A DNA stretch of 64,000 bases, taken from positions 3,164,016 to 3,228,015 of the forward strand of contig CP078014.1 in the NCBI GenBank assembly GCA_020544565.1, read 5' to 3'. Under the pieces are notes generated by a model. The model saw nothing but the letters and a program-made list of their open reading frames with translations, made no database searches and had not been told where the DNA came from. A program made the translations under genes and the position numbers. Positions 8,113 through 15,340 of this stretch are shown piece after piece. Each line of letters opens with the position of its first letter. The first letter of the stretch is position 1. The stretch comes from Bradyrhizobiaceae bacterium. Its GTDB lineage: Bacteria > Pseudomonadota > Alphaproteobacteria > Rhizobiales > Xanthobacteraceae.

Positions 8113-9210
8113 TTGGGTCGGATTCAGGCGGTCGCCGAGACAATCCTCGACATAGAACCGCAGCACGGCAATGCGGCCCACCGCGTAGAGCGGCAGCGCC
8201 AGCGCCACGCCGAGAATGCCGAACAGCGCCCCGAGCAGCACCAGCGCCACCAGCGTCCATGCCGGCGGCAGCGACACCGCGCGGCGCAGGATCAGCGGAC
8301 CGATGATGTAGCCCTCCACCGACTGCACGATGGTGTAAAGCCCGACCGCCCACAGCAGGGCGGATAATCCGAGCGGCATCGCCACGAGGCCGATGGGAAT
8401 GCCGGCGAGGATCGGGCCGAGATAGGGCACGAAGTTCGACAGGCCGGCCTGGAGGCCGAGCACGAACGCGCCCGGAAGCCCGAGATACTGCAGCGTAGCC
8501 CACACGCATGCCGCCATGATGATGGTGCGGATCACCTGTCCGGCCAGCCAGTTGCGCAGCACGGTGCCCATCTCGTCGAGGACGGCGCGCATGCGCGGGC
8601 GGTAGGACGGCTTGGCGAGCAGAACGATGCCGTCGCGATAAAGCCCCGGATCGAAGGCGAACAGGATGCCGAGAAACAGGATGACGAGGGCGGAGCCGAG
8701 AACGCCGGAGGCGGTGCCGAGCGCCGAGTGGGCATGGCTGAACAGCGCCCCGCGATCGGGAAACCATTTCGAGAAATCGCGGCCGCCGTCCGGGCCGAAC
8801 AGATCGACGCCGAACGCTTCCAGTCGTTGCTGCAGCACGTCGATCTGCGCGTCCATCACCCGGATCAGGATGCGGGTCTGCTCGGGCAGCTTGCCGGTGC
8901 CCCACACCAGCCCCATGCCGATCAGGCCGCAGAAAATCAGGATCACCAGCGTCAGCCGCAGCGACCGGCCGACCGGAACCACCGGCTTGAGGGCGCGGGT
9001 GCAGGCATCGAGAAACGACGCGAACAGGATGCCGGCGAAGATGATGAAGAGGCTGGAGGAGGTCTGCCACACTAGATAGACGCCGATGGCGACGCCCATC
9101 AGCGCCATTCCCGCCTTCGCCAGGTCGCGCCATCCGGTGCCGATCTGAAAGGCGCGATCGTCGTGCGTCGCCGCGGTGATGTGGCCGGCGTCCGCCGTCG
9201 AATCGTTCAT
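8110..9210 (-). CDS. AI-2E family transporter, second paralogue, 366 aa
   Basis: This is a polytopic permease of the AI-2E/PerM family. Two early helices (about residues 30-75) and a soluble segment up to about residue 150 precede further helices. The family's SNFVPYLGPILAGIP motif is followed by VEGYIIGPLILRR near the C-terminus. Start ATG 9210 has a purine-rich GGGGAACGGG upstream. It is divergent from the short-chain dehydrogenase at 9389 and convergent with the GntP-type gene. Similarity to the protein at 1083-2129 is at family level, and the two are not a tandem duplicate. The transported solute is unknown. Confidence 0.87.
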   Translation of the reverse strand: MNDSTADAGHITAATHDDRAFQIGTGWRDLAKAGMALMGVAIGVYLVWQTSSSLFIIFAGILFASFLDACTRALKPVVPVGRSLRLTLVILIFCGLIGMGLVWGTGKLPEQTRILIRVMDAQIDVLQQRLEAFGVDLFGPDGGRDFSKWFPDRGALFSHAHSALGTASGVLGSALVILFLGILFAFDPGLYRDGIVLLAKPSYRPRMRAVLDEMGTVLRNWLAGQVIRTIIMAACVWATLQYLGLPGAFVLGLQAGLSNFVPYLGPILAGIPIGLVAMPLGLSALLWAVGLYTIVQSVEGYIIGPLILRRAVSLPPAWTLVALVLLGALFGILGVALALPLYAVGRIAVLRFYVEDCLGDRLNPTQ

Positions 9211-9388
9211 CCCGTTCCCCGTTCGTCATAGCGCTGCGCGATGCTCGCGGCCGCTGTTTCGTTATACGTGGGAACCGGCACGGGAGCCAACCGGTTTGGC
9301 CCGGAGCACCCTTGCACCCGGCGGCCGTTTCGGAAACCCTGCCGTTGGCGACCATCTATCTGTGAACCGTGACATCCGGTGGATCGAC

Positions 9389-10264
9389 ATGCCGTCCTCA
9401 TCCAGCGACCAATGTCCCGGCCCGGTCCTGATCACGGGATGCTCCAGCGGCGTCGGCCACGCCGCCGCGAAGCTGTTTCGCGCCGCCGGCTACGACACCT
9501 TCGCCACCGCACGTGATCCCTCCACTCTCGCCGATCTGCGCGCCGCGGGTTGCCATGTGCTGGCGCTCGATGTCACCGACGAGGAGATGCGGCGCACCGT
9601 GGTGGCGCGGATCGAGCGCGAGTTCGGCGCGGTGGGAATCCTGGTCAGCAATGCCGGCTACGGCCAATACGGGCCGCTGGAGCAGATCCCGCTCGACCTG
9701 CTGCGCCGCCAGTTCGAGACCAATGTGTTCGGCGGCCTGCGCCTCACGCAACTGGCCCTGCCGGCGATGCGGGCGGCGGGCCGCGGCCGCATCGTCAATG
9801 TCAGTTCGGTGGCGGGCCGCGTCTCCTCCATCGGCGGCGGCGCCTATCATGCCTCGAAATTCGCCGTCGAGGCGCTGGCCGACGCCCTGCGTCCGGAGGT
9901 CGGACCATTCGGCATCGATGTCGTCAACGTGCTGCCCGGCCCGATCGCCACCCATTTCCTGACGACGCTGCTGGCGTCGATCGCACAGACCACCGCGCCC
10001 GATCCCGCCGCGTCCGATCCCTACGGCTATTTCAAGCAGCGGCTGGCGGCGCGCATGCGCGCGTTTCTCGATCCGCACGGTTTCGGCGTGCTGTCGGCGG
10101 AGACGGTGGCGAACGTCGTGTTCACCGCCGCCACCGTGCCGCGGCCGCGCACCCGCTACAGCGTCGGGTTCATCGCCCGTCTCGGCCCGCTCGGCCGTGC
10201 GCTGACCCCGGACCGCGTGGTGGACGTCATGACCCGGCGCAAGAGCCCGTTGTCACCGGACTAG
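9389..10264 (+). CDS. Short-chain dehydrogenase/reductase, 291 aa
   Basis: This is a classical SDR. The NAD(P)-binding TGCSSGVG lies near residue 17, with NAGYG near residue 90, then the active-site Ser in NVSSVAG and the YHASK catalytic Tyr-Lys pair near residue 155. The sequence style (TGCSSGVG, a long C-terminal extension after residue 200) resembles the oxidoreductases often annotated as ketoreductase or retinol-dehydrogenase-like. The substrate cannot be assigned. ATG 9389 was chosen over an in-frame GTG at 9362 because it sits directly before the Rossmann fold. A good intrinsic terminator begins at its stop codon. Confidence 0.87.
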   Translation: MPSSSSDQCPGPVLITGCSSGVGHAAAKLFRAAGYDTFATARDPSTLADLRAAGCHVLALDVTDEEMRRTVVARIEREFGAVGILVSNAGYGQYGPLEQIPLDLLRRQFETNVFGGLRLTQLALPAMRAAGRGRIVNVSSVAGRVSSIGGGAYHASKFAVEALADALRPEVGPFGIDVVNVLPGPIATHFLTTLLASIAQTTAPDPAASDPYGYFKQRLAARMRAFLDPHGFGVLSAETVANVVFTAATVPRPRTRYSVGFIARLGPLGRALTPDRVVDVMTRRKSPLSPD

Positions 10265-10310
10265 GGTCTGATTCAACGGCGTTGAAGCAGACCCGTCGTT
10301 TATTTTTTGT
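10264..10310 (+). terminator. Rho-independent terminator after the short-chain dehydrogenase
   Basis: GGGTCTG and TTCAAC pair with GTTGAA and CAGACCC around a 3-nt loop, with one A/G mismatch, giving a 13-bp stem (10264-10294). A T-rich run, TTTATTTTTTGTTT, follows from 10299. Confidence 0.85.
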
Positions 10311-10315
10311 TTGAA

Positions 10316-10358
10316 CATGATCTTGTCCGAAAACCGGTTCCCATTTTTCGGGATCATG
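10316..10358. repeat. Dispersed palindromic repeat (CATGATC...GATCATG type)
   Basis: CATGATC at 10316-10322 and GATCATG at 10352-10358 enclose a core with TCCGAAAACCGGTTCCC and TTTTTCGGGA. From memory, this element is a very common intergenic repeat in Bradyrhizobium, Rhodopseudomonas and relatives. It sits directly after the terminator of the upstream gene, and no further copy was seen in this window. Confidence 0.7.
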
Positions 10359-10414
10359 CTCCAGCTCCGGTTCGGGGCTTGCCTCCATCGGCAAATCGAA
10401 CAACACTTCACGCC

Positions 10415-10744
10415 ATGAAACCGATTGCTGTCGCTGCTGTTGCCGCCCTCATTCTGGCCCATGGCGTCGCGCACGCTGAGACCATCCCGCGTGCGCCGTT
10501 CACCATGACGCTGTCCAACCACACGCCGCTGGCGTTCGGCATGAGCGCGCAGGACGCCGCCTTCGTACTCGGCCAGCCGCTGACCTATGTGAGAGGCAAG
10601 CCGGGTAACGAGATTTATGTGGTGGTCCGCCATGTCGGCAGCGGCTGGTGGGCACAGCGCAACGATCCGCTCTATCTCCAGTTCCGCGGCGGCCGCCTCA
10701 CCGGCTGGAAGGGCGACTGGCGCCGCGACTGGATGTGGCAATAG
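10415..10744 (+). CDS. Small exported protein of unknown function, 109 aa
   Basis: The N-terminus is a clear Sec signal peptide (MKPIAVAAVAALILAHGVAHA, probable cleavage after residue 21). The mature protein is about 88 residues. The segment FGMSAQDAAFVLGQPLTYVRG has the feel of the small BamE/SmpA-type fold (a helix starting with a 'G-M-S/T-x-x-x-V-x-x-x-L-G-x-P' pattern), but I would not assign that family without a profile search. The C-terminus is tryptophan-rich (GWKGDWRRDWMW). It lies 10 bp before the dienelactone hydrolase gene, so co-transcription is likely. Confidence 0.65.
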   Translation: MKPIAVAAVAALILAHGVAHAETIPRAPFTMTLSNHTPLAFGMSAQDAAFVLGQPLTYVRGKPGNEIYVVVRHVGSGWWAQRNDPLYLQFRGGRLTGWKGDWRRDWMWQ

Positions 10745-10754
10745 GGAATTCCCG

Positions 10755-11426
10755 ATGGGCGAGAACGTGACATTGACGGCGTCGGATGGTTTCAGGCTCG
10801 GCGGCTATCGCGCCGACCCGGTGACGCCGACGCAAGCTTCCATCGTGGTGATCCAGGAGATCTTCGGCGTCAACGCCCATATCCGCAATGTCTGCGACCG
10901 CCTCGCGGGCGAAGGCTATTGCGCCATCGCGCCGGCGATCTTCGACCGCATCACGCCGGATTTCCAGTCCGGCTATTCGCCGGAGGAAGTGGCGGTGGCG
11001 CGCAGGTTCGTCGCCGCGCCGGATTGGCCCGCGATGCTGCGCGACACCCAGGCCGCCATCGACGCGGTGCGCGGCAGCGGCCCCGTCGGCATCATCGGCT
11101 TCTGCCTCGGCGGCAGCGTCGCCTATGCGGCAGCGACCAAACTGCCGGGACTGCGCGCCGCGGTCGGCTACTACGGCGGCGCGATCGTGCGCTTCGCCGA
11201 CGACCGGCCGCTGGTGCCGACGCAGCTTCATTTCGGCGAGAAGGACAGCGGCATTCCGCTCGCCGACGTGGAGACCATCCGGGCGAAGCGGCCCGAGGTC
11301 GAGGTGTTCGTCTATCCCGGCGCACAGCACGGGTTCGGCTGCGACGCGCGCATGAGCTACGACAAGCCGAGCGCCGACCTCGCCTGGCAGCGCAGCCTCG
11401 CCTTCTTCGCGGCGCATCTGCGCTAA
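10755..11426 (+). CDS. Dienelactone hydrolase family protein, 223 aa
   Basis: This is an alpha/beta hydrolase of the dienelactone hydrolase family. The nucleophile is Cys in GFCLGG (about residue 118), the acidic residue is in the GEKDSGIP segment (about residue 162) and the His is in AQHGFG (about residue 194). That gives the Cys-Asp-His triad typical of DLH rather than a Ser enzyme. No signal peptide is present, so it is cytoplasmic. No other chlorocatechol or aromatic catabolic gene is nearby, so the natural substrate is unknown and a housekeeping esterase role is as likely. It is convergent with the polysaccharide export gene, 10 bp away. Confidence 0.9.
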   Translation: MGENVTLTASDGFRLGGYRADPVTPTQASIVVIQEIFGVNAHIRNVCDRLAGEGYCAIAPAIFDRITPDFQSGYSPEEVAVARRFVAAPDWPAMLRDTQAAIDAVRGSGPVGIIGFCLGGSVAYAAATKLPGLRAAVGYYGGAIVRFADDRPLVPTQLHFGEKDSGIPLADVETIRAKRPEVEVFVYPGAQHGFGCDARMSYDKPSADLAWQRSLAFFAAHLR

Positions 11427-11436
11427 AGCGAGAGGT

Positions 11437-12000
11437 TCAGAACCAGCGTTCGGAGATCACCACGGTGTCGCCGGGGCGCAGGAACGTGCCCATCGGCACC
11501 GCGGCCTGCGCCGCGCCGCCATCGCCGATGCGCCGCAGTTTGGCCGCGCTGCGATCGGCGCGCGGGGTGAAGCCGCCGGCGATGGCCACCGCCGTTTCCG
11601 CCGTCATGTTGGGCACGAAGGGATATTGTCCCGGCGCCGCCACTTCGCCGAGGATGAAGAACGGGCGGTAGCTCTCGACCTCCACCGCGACGGACGGATC
11701 GCGCAGATAGCCTTTGCGCAGCCGCGCGCTCACCGCGCCGGCCAGTTCCGCGGGCGTGAGGCCGCGCGCCGGCACGCGGCCGATCAGCGGCATGGTGATG
11801 GCGCCGCCGGCATCCACCGCGTAGGTGTTGGTAAGGTTGTCCTGACCGTAAACCACGATGCGCAGCCGGTCGCCGGAATCGAGCCGATAGGGCTCGTGCA
11901 ACGGCGCGGGCCCGACGGTCACGCCCGCGGTCGTGTGCACGCAGCCCGACACCGCGAGGGCACAGATGGCAGCAATCAACGATCGTCGAGACGCGCGCAC
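11437..12000 (-). CDS. Polysaccharide export lipoprotein (Wza/Poly_export type), 187 aa
   Basis: The N-terminus is a lipoprotein signal with the lipobox AVSGC (Cys about residue 20). It is followed by a Poly_export domain (LDSGDRLRIVVYGQDNLTNTYAVDAGG, about residues 41-66) and a SLBB-like region with FFILGEVAAPGQYPF. The length is much less than E. coli Wza, so this is the short form that makes the periplasmic ring but lacks the C-terminal outer-membrane helix. It stands alone: no co-polymerase, polymerase or glycosyltransferase genes are adjacent. A CtrA-type half-site lies about 55 bp upstream of the start. Confidence 0.9.
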   Translation of the reverse strand: MRASRRSLIAAICALAVSGCVHTTAGVTVGPAPLHEPYRLDSGDRLRIVVYGQDNLTNTYAVDAGGAITMPLIGRVPARGLTPAELAGAVSARLRKGYLRDPSVAVEVESYRPFFILGEVAAPGQYPFVPNMTAETAVAIAGGFTPRADRSAAKLRRIGDGGAAQAAVPMGTFLRPGDTVVISERWF

Positions 12001-12054
12001 GAAACGCTCCGGGCCTGTCCCCGCATGAAAAGACAGGTCCGGTTTGCGCCCGCT

Positions 12055-12062
12055 ATGGTTAA
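12055..12062 (-). promoter_or_regulatory. Candidate CtrA half-site
   Basis: The minus strand reads TTAACCAT, an exact match to the CtrA half-site known from alphaproteobacteria. It is positioned about 55-62 bp upstream of the export lipoprotein start. A single 8-mer is weak evidence by itself. Confidence 0.4.
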
Positions 12063-12104
12063 CAAAGGGTAAGCACGAGGCCGCAAAGCCGCCGCGCTAC
12101 GGGC

Positions 12105-12758
12105 TTACGCGCCCACCCCGGTGCCCACCGGGCACGCCACGCCGGTGCCGCCGAGGCCGCAATAGCCGCCGGGATTCTTGGCGAGATATTGCTGATGGTA
12201 ATCCTCCGCGAAGTAGAACGGACCGGCCGGCGCGATCTCGGTGGTGATCGCGCCGTAACCGCGCGCCGCCAGCGCCTTGGCATAAGCCGCTTTCGACGCC
12301 AGCGCGGCGGTCCGCTGCGCCTCGCTGGTGGTGTAGATCGCCGAGCGGTACTGCGTGCCGATGTCGTTGCCCTGGCGCATGCCCTGGGTCGGGTCGTGGC
12401 TTTCCCAGAACGTCCGCAGCAGGTCGTCGTAACTCACCTGGCGCGGATCGAACACCACCAGCACCGCCTCGGTGTGGCCGGTGCGGCCGGAGCAGGTTTC
12501 CTCATAGGTCGGGTTGGGGGTGAGGCCGCCGGCATAGCCGACCGCCGTGACATGGACGCCGTCCAGTTCCCAGAACTTGCGCTCGGCGCCCCAGAAACAG
12601 CCGAGGCCGAAGATCGCAGCCTCGAGGCCGGCGGGATAGGGACCCTTCAGGGTCTGGCCGTTGACGAAATGGGTCCGCGCCGTGGGCAGCGCCGTGGCGC
12701 GGCCGGGCAAGGCGTCGGCCGGGCCCGGCAGGTCGAGGGATTTGCGGGAGAAGAACAT
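12105..12758 (-). CDS. msrA: Peptide-methionine (S)-S-oxide reductase MsrA, 217 aa
   Basis: MsrA reduces the S-epimer of methionine sulfoxide in proteins, using thioredoxin. The catalytic motif GCFWGAE is at about residue 53, followed by the family segments [17 protein letters not shown] and QYRSAIY. The C-terminus [16 protein letters not shown] supplies the two recycling cysteines. I chose ATG 12758 because GGAGCGAGCC lies just upstream; an ATG four codons earlier is possible. The long N-terminal lead before the catalytic Cys is usual for this alphaproteobacterial type. TrxA, its likely reductant, is encoded at 52847. Confidence 0.95.
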   Translation of the reverse strand: MFFSRKSLDLPGPADALPGRATALPTARTHFVNGQTLKGPYPAGLEAAIFGLGCFWGAERKFWELDGVHVTAVGYAGGLTPNPTYEETCSGRTGHTEAVLVVFDPRQVSYDDLLRTFWESHDPTQGMRQGNDIGTQYRSAIYTTSEAQRTAALASKAAYAKALAARGYGAITTEIAPAGPFYFAEDYHQQYLAKNPGGYCGLGGTGVACPVGTGVGA

Positions 12759-12866
12759 GGCTCGCTCCATGATGATGGGTCGCCTCTCTGGACGCTTATA
12801 TAAGCCGCCACCGGCGCGATGCGACCGGGAACCACCCTACTCCGCCGGGTCGGGCGGCGCGCAGGA

Positions 12867-13184
12867 TCAGTTGCGGGCGTAGCCGATCAGCGGCTTGCGC
12901 GGGCGGAACAGCAGCATCAGCACCAGCCCGAGCAGGCCGAGCACGACGCAGGCCGGCTGGTTGAGCAGGAGCTTCATCACGCTGCTCCACAACAGCGGCG
13001 AGAACCCCTCGACCAGGGACTGGAACGCCTGCTGGCTCGCCTGGTTGATGTCGTTCCACAATTCGCCGAGGCGGGTGATCCGCAGGGTCTGGTCGGCGAT
13101 GGTCCGGGCCCCGTCATAGACCAGCGACAGGAAGCCCGCGACCAGCAGAAACAGCCCGATCAGACGAAAAAACCCGCGGATCAT
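12867..13184 (-). CDS. Conserved small membrane protein of unknown function, 105 aa
   Basis: Two hydrophobic helices (about residues 5-24 and 68-93) are separated by a soluble, amphipathic stretch. A basic FRPRKP follows the second helix. The likely topology has both termini in the cytoplasm. GAGGATGAACG before ATG 13184 is a good ribosome binding site. No domain of known function was recognised. It is adjacent to, and divergent from, rpsT, with the strong rpsT promoter between them. Confidence 0.65.
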   Translation of the reverse strand: MIRGFFRLIGLFLLVAGFLSLVYDGARTIADQTLRITRLGELWNDINQASQQAFQSLVEGFSPLLWSSVMKLLLNQPACVVLGLLGLVLMLLFRPRKPLIGYARN

Positions 13185-13288
13185 CGTTCATCCTCATGTC
13201 TTTACAGATATCTTTCATGCGTTTGGGCGCTGCCCAAGCCACCCGGCCCCGGAAGAGACCCCCGGCGGCAAAAATAGCCCGGAAATCG

Positions 13289-13317
13289 TTGACGGTGCAG
13301 GCCAGTATCCCTATAAG
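13289..13317 (+). promoter_or_regulatory. Sigma-70 type promoter for rpsT
   Basis: TTGACG (13289-13294), a 17-nt spacer and TATAAG (13312-13317) give a near-consensus housekeeping promoter. The expected start near 13324 leaves a leader of about 200 nt before the rpsT ATG. No gene was found in that leader. It contains a C/G-rich stretch and could hold a translational control element. Confidence 0.75.
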
Positions 13318-13521
13318 AGCCCCGACTGGCGGCGGGCGCAATCCTGCCGCCGATGTTCTTTGAGAAGTTTGCTCGCGCGAAAATCAAGACCGCTTGCATT
13401 TTGCGTCGGCGCTTCCGGGAACACGACTTCATCCTTCATCATCGGCCATCAGGTCGATAACGATCAGCCCTGCGGCCGCACCAGCGCCGCGATCTGACGG
13501 ACCGAGAGAAACCGAGAGACC

Positions 13522-13788
13522 ATGGCGAACACCACCTCTGCCAAGAAGGCGACGCGCAAGATTGCCCGCCGCACCGCGATCAACAAATCCCGCCGCACCC
13601 AGATGCGCGGCGCGGTGCGCTCCGTCGAGGACGCCATCAAGCGCGGCGACCGCGCCGCCGCCGTCGCGGCGATGAAGAAGGCCGAGCCCGACCTGATGAA
13701 GGCGGCGCAGCGCAACATCGTTCACAAGAACAGCGCCAGCCGGAAGGTGTCGCGCCTGACCCACCAGATCGCCAAGCTCGCGCAGTAG
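13522..13788 (+). CDS. rpsT: 30S ribosomal protein S20, 88 aa
   Basis: This is a complete S20: small, very basic, Ala/Lys/Arg-rich, with the typical [13 protein letters not shown] start and the internal NKSRR and [12 protein letters not shown] segments. It binds 16S rRNA early in small-subunit assembly. It is monocistronic: a strong promoter lies about 200 bp upstream and an intrinsic terminator begins 53 bp after the stop. E. coli rpsT is controlled at translation by its own product, and the long leader here would allow something similar. Confidence 0.97.
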   Translation: MANTTSAKKATRKIARRTAINKSRRTQMRGAVRSVEDAIKRGDRAAAVAAMKKAEPDLMKAAQRNIVHKNSASRKVSRLTHQIAKLAQ

Positions 13789-13840
13789 TCCGACGCGGCT
13801 TTTCCCGGCGCGGCGGTTTGCTCGCACCGACGAATTCGAC

Positions 13841-13870
13841 AAGCCCGGCGCACGCCGGGCTTTTTCTTTG
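13841..13870 (+). terminator. Rho-independent terminator of rpsT
   Basis: A 9-bp stem (13841-13849 with 13854-13862), GCAC loop and TTTTTCTTT tail. Confidence 0.92.
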
Positions 13871-14308
13871 GCGGGTGTCCGGAGCGGCGAGAGCGCAGCG
13901 CGTGCCGCCCATCACGCGCACGCACGACGCGACCGCGAGACAGGCGCGACGTGCGCCGGCGTGATGCGAAGGCGTGTGAAGCTATCCCGTGTGAACGCCT
14001 CGCCTGCCGACCTTATGCCCCCATCTTGGTGACCGTGTTGTGCGGGCGTGTCGGATGTTGCTCGCGGACGGGAGCGCCGCGGCCGCCTTCAAAAACCCGC
14101 GCGCACCACGCTTTATCGTTAACGCGCAGTCGCGCCGGCGAGTTCGCATTGCAGGGTGGGCGTTTTGAAAATGCAAGAGCCGCCCCCGCGCGCGACGCGA
14201 CGCGTCAGCAAGGTTACCCTGTCCCGTCGAGCAAGAAAACACACGGCCGGCGAAGGCTTTATCGGCATAGCGCCAAGCAGCACTTGCAAAACGCGATCGC
14301 GGCGCGGC

Positions 14309-14472
14309 GAATCGTAAATTATTTATGAACGTTTTTTTGTCGCCCCGGGCTCAGTGACGCGTTTGCCGTGTCTCGATTCCGCGTAGAGATTCAAAACCTT
14401 GTCGTTTCGTCCTGCAGGGCTGCGGGTTTGGCGGCGGCGAGCGGCGAAAATTTGCGCGCCCACGCTAGAATC
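14309..14472. promoter_or_regulatory. Cluster of four GANTC (CcrM-type) methylation sites
   Basis: GAATC at 14309, GATTC at 14375, GATTC at 14388 and GAATC at 14468 fall within 164 bp, and a fifth lies at 14847. At this GC content a site is expected roughly every 300 bp. In Caulobacter, CcrM methylation state affects dnaA transcription, so the location about 1 kb upstream of dnaA is suggestive only. Confidence 0.4.
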
Positions 14473-14640
14473 AATTTCGTTGCGAGCCGATGCCCGTCGT
14501 GTATTCCTTATGCCGTCGCGACGCCGATGGCTCTTTTGATCTGTGCAGATCGGGAACATAAGGCAGGCGTGCAAGTCAGTAACGAGTGTGCACGTTAGCG
14601 ACACTTCCAGGATGAATGGGTTTGAGCTCATGCAGTTTGT

Positions 14641-14714
14641 GAGATCAGTCTCCTATGTGAACATGACACCGCGGCCAGCGGGAGATTTCTCCCGCAACCA
14701 TCCGACAAGGATGG
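14641..14714. other. Three consecutive hairpins, possible structured RNA
   Basis: GAGA/TCTC (14641-14652), GCGGGAGA/TCTCCCGC with a 2-nt centre (14678-14695) and CCATCC/GGATGG with a 5-nt loop (14698-14714) follow each other closely. The last two are separated by only two bases. No T tract follows, so they are not terminators. They could be part of an sRNA or leader. Confidence 0.35.
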
Positions 14715-14906
14715 CAACCGCACAGGCGATGGAGCGACACATGATGGAGCTTCATATGAGCAAGGCTCCCGCGATCGCGCCTCATGCGACCGCGAGTGGT
14801 TTGAGGGAGCCTCGCCTGATCGAACCGGTCACATCCTGGACGAAGGGATTCATCAGAGGGCAGCGTCGCGCAGGGACGAGCGACGCCAGTCCAGGCTGAT
14901 GATCGG

Positions 14907-14939
14907 GCCGGCGACTTGGCCGGCGACTTGGCCGGCGAT
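14907..14939. repeat. 12-bp tandem repeat, 2.75 copies
   Basis: GCCGGCGACTTG is repeated at 14907-14918 and 14919-14930, with a partial third copy to 14939. It lies about 400 bp upstream of dnaA and outside any gene. Confidence 0.85.
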
Positions 14940-15019
14940 CTGATCGGGACGACCTGAAGACAACAGACGATTTGGGAGTGACTTGCTGCGTTTTTTCGCG
15001 TGGCAGGAGGGGGAAGTTT

Positions 15020-15139
15020 ATGTCTCAAAAATTGTGCCAGAAGGCGACGGCCTCGTTCCATTCTTGTGATTGCCTGATTGCCTCCACGCCGGTTTCCGCG
15101 GCGTTCGACCGCCCTCCTCCACGCCCCAGTACGCCCTGA
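15020..15139 (+). CDS. Possible 39-aa leader ORF upstream of dnaA
   Basis: ATG 15020 is preceded by a strong AGGAGG at 15005-15010 (9-nt spacing), the best ribosome binding site in this gap. The product would be 39 residues, with three Cys between residues 6 and 18 and a Pro-rich end. No known family was recognised. It ends about 200 bp before dnaA on the same strand. It may be a translated leader influencing dnaA, or chance. Codon use is not strongly GC3-biased, so confidence is low. Confidence 0.3.
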   Translation: MSQKLCQKATASFHSCDCLIASTPVSAAFDRPPPRPSTP

Positions 15140-15340
15140 GCGGCGCGCCCGCCGCTTTCCCTCACGCCATTATTCCGCCTGCCGCGATGACCGCCGAACG
15201 GCGGAGCTGTCTGCGGACGCGGGCTGATGTGGGGCAAGTGGCCGGCGCGCGATCCGCAACGACCTTCACCCACGCCTTTCCCGCGGCCCCGAAGCAGATG
15301 GCTTCACCGCCGCACTGACCACCAAGACACTGGAATGCCG

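Larger units (their letters stand above)
13871..15019. other. Long non-coding stretch between rpsT and dnaA
   Basis: I find no convincing protein gene here. Short open frames exist (for example 14543-14899), but their third codon positions are not GC-rich like those of real neighbours. Base composition dips locally: an AT-rich run lies at 14314-14338. Visible structure includes GANTC sites at 14309, 14375, 14388, 14468 and 14847, three consecutive hairpins at 14641-14714, and a 12-bp tandem repeat at 14907. No TTATCCACA box was seen; TTATCGGCA at 14259-14267 is the nearest (7 of 9). It may hold dnaA regulatory sites or an sRNA. I cannot call an origin. Confidence 0.5.

Noticed and set aside
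14543..14899. Open frame of 118 codons in the dnaA upstream gap
   Set aside because: Third codon positions are not GC-rich, no ribosome binding site stands out and no family was recognised. It also contains the hairpins.
13871..15340. Calling this gap the chromosomal origin (oriC)
   Set aside because: No TTATCCACA-type box cluster is visible. The nearest site has two mismatches, and related genomes usually have oriC near hemE.
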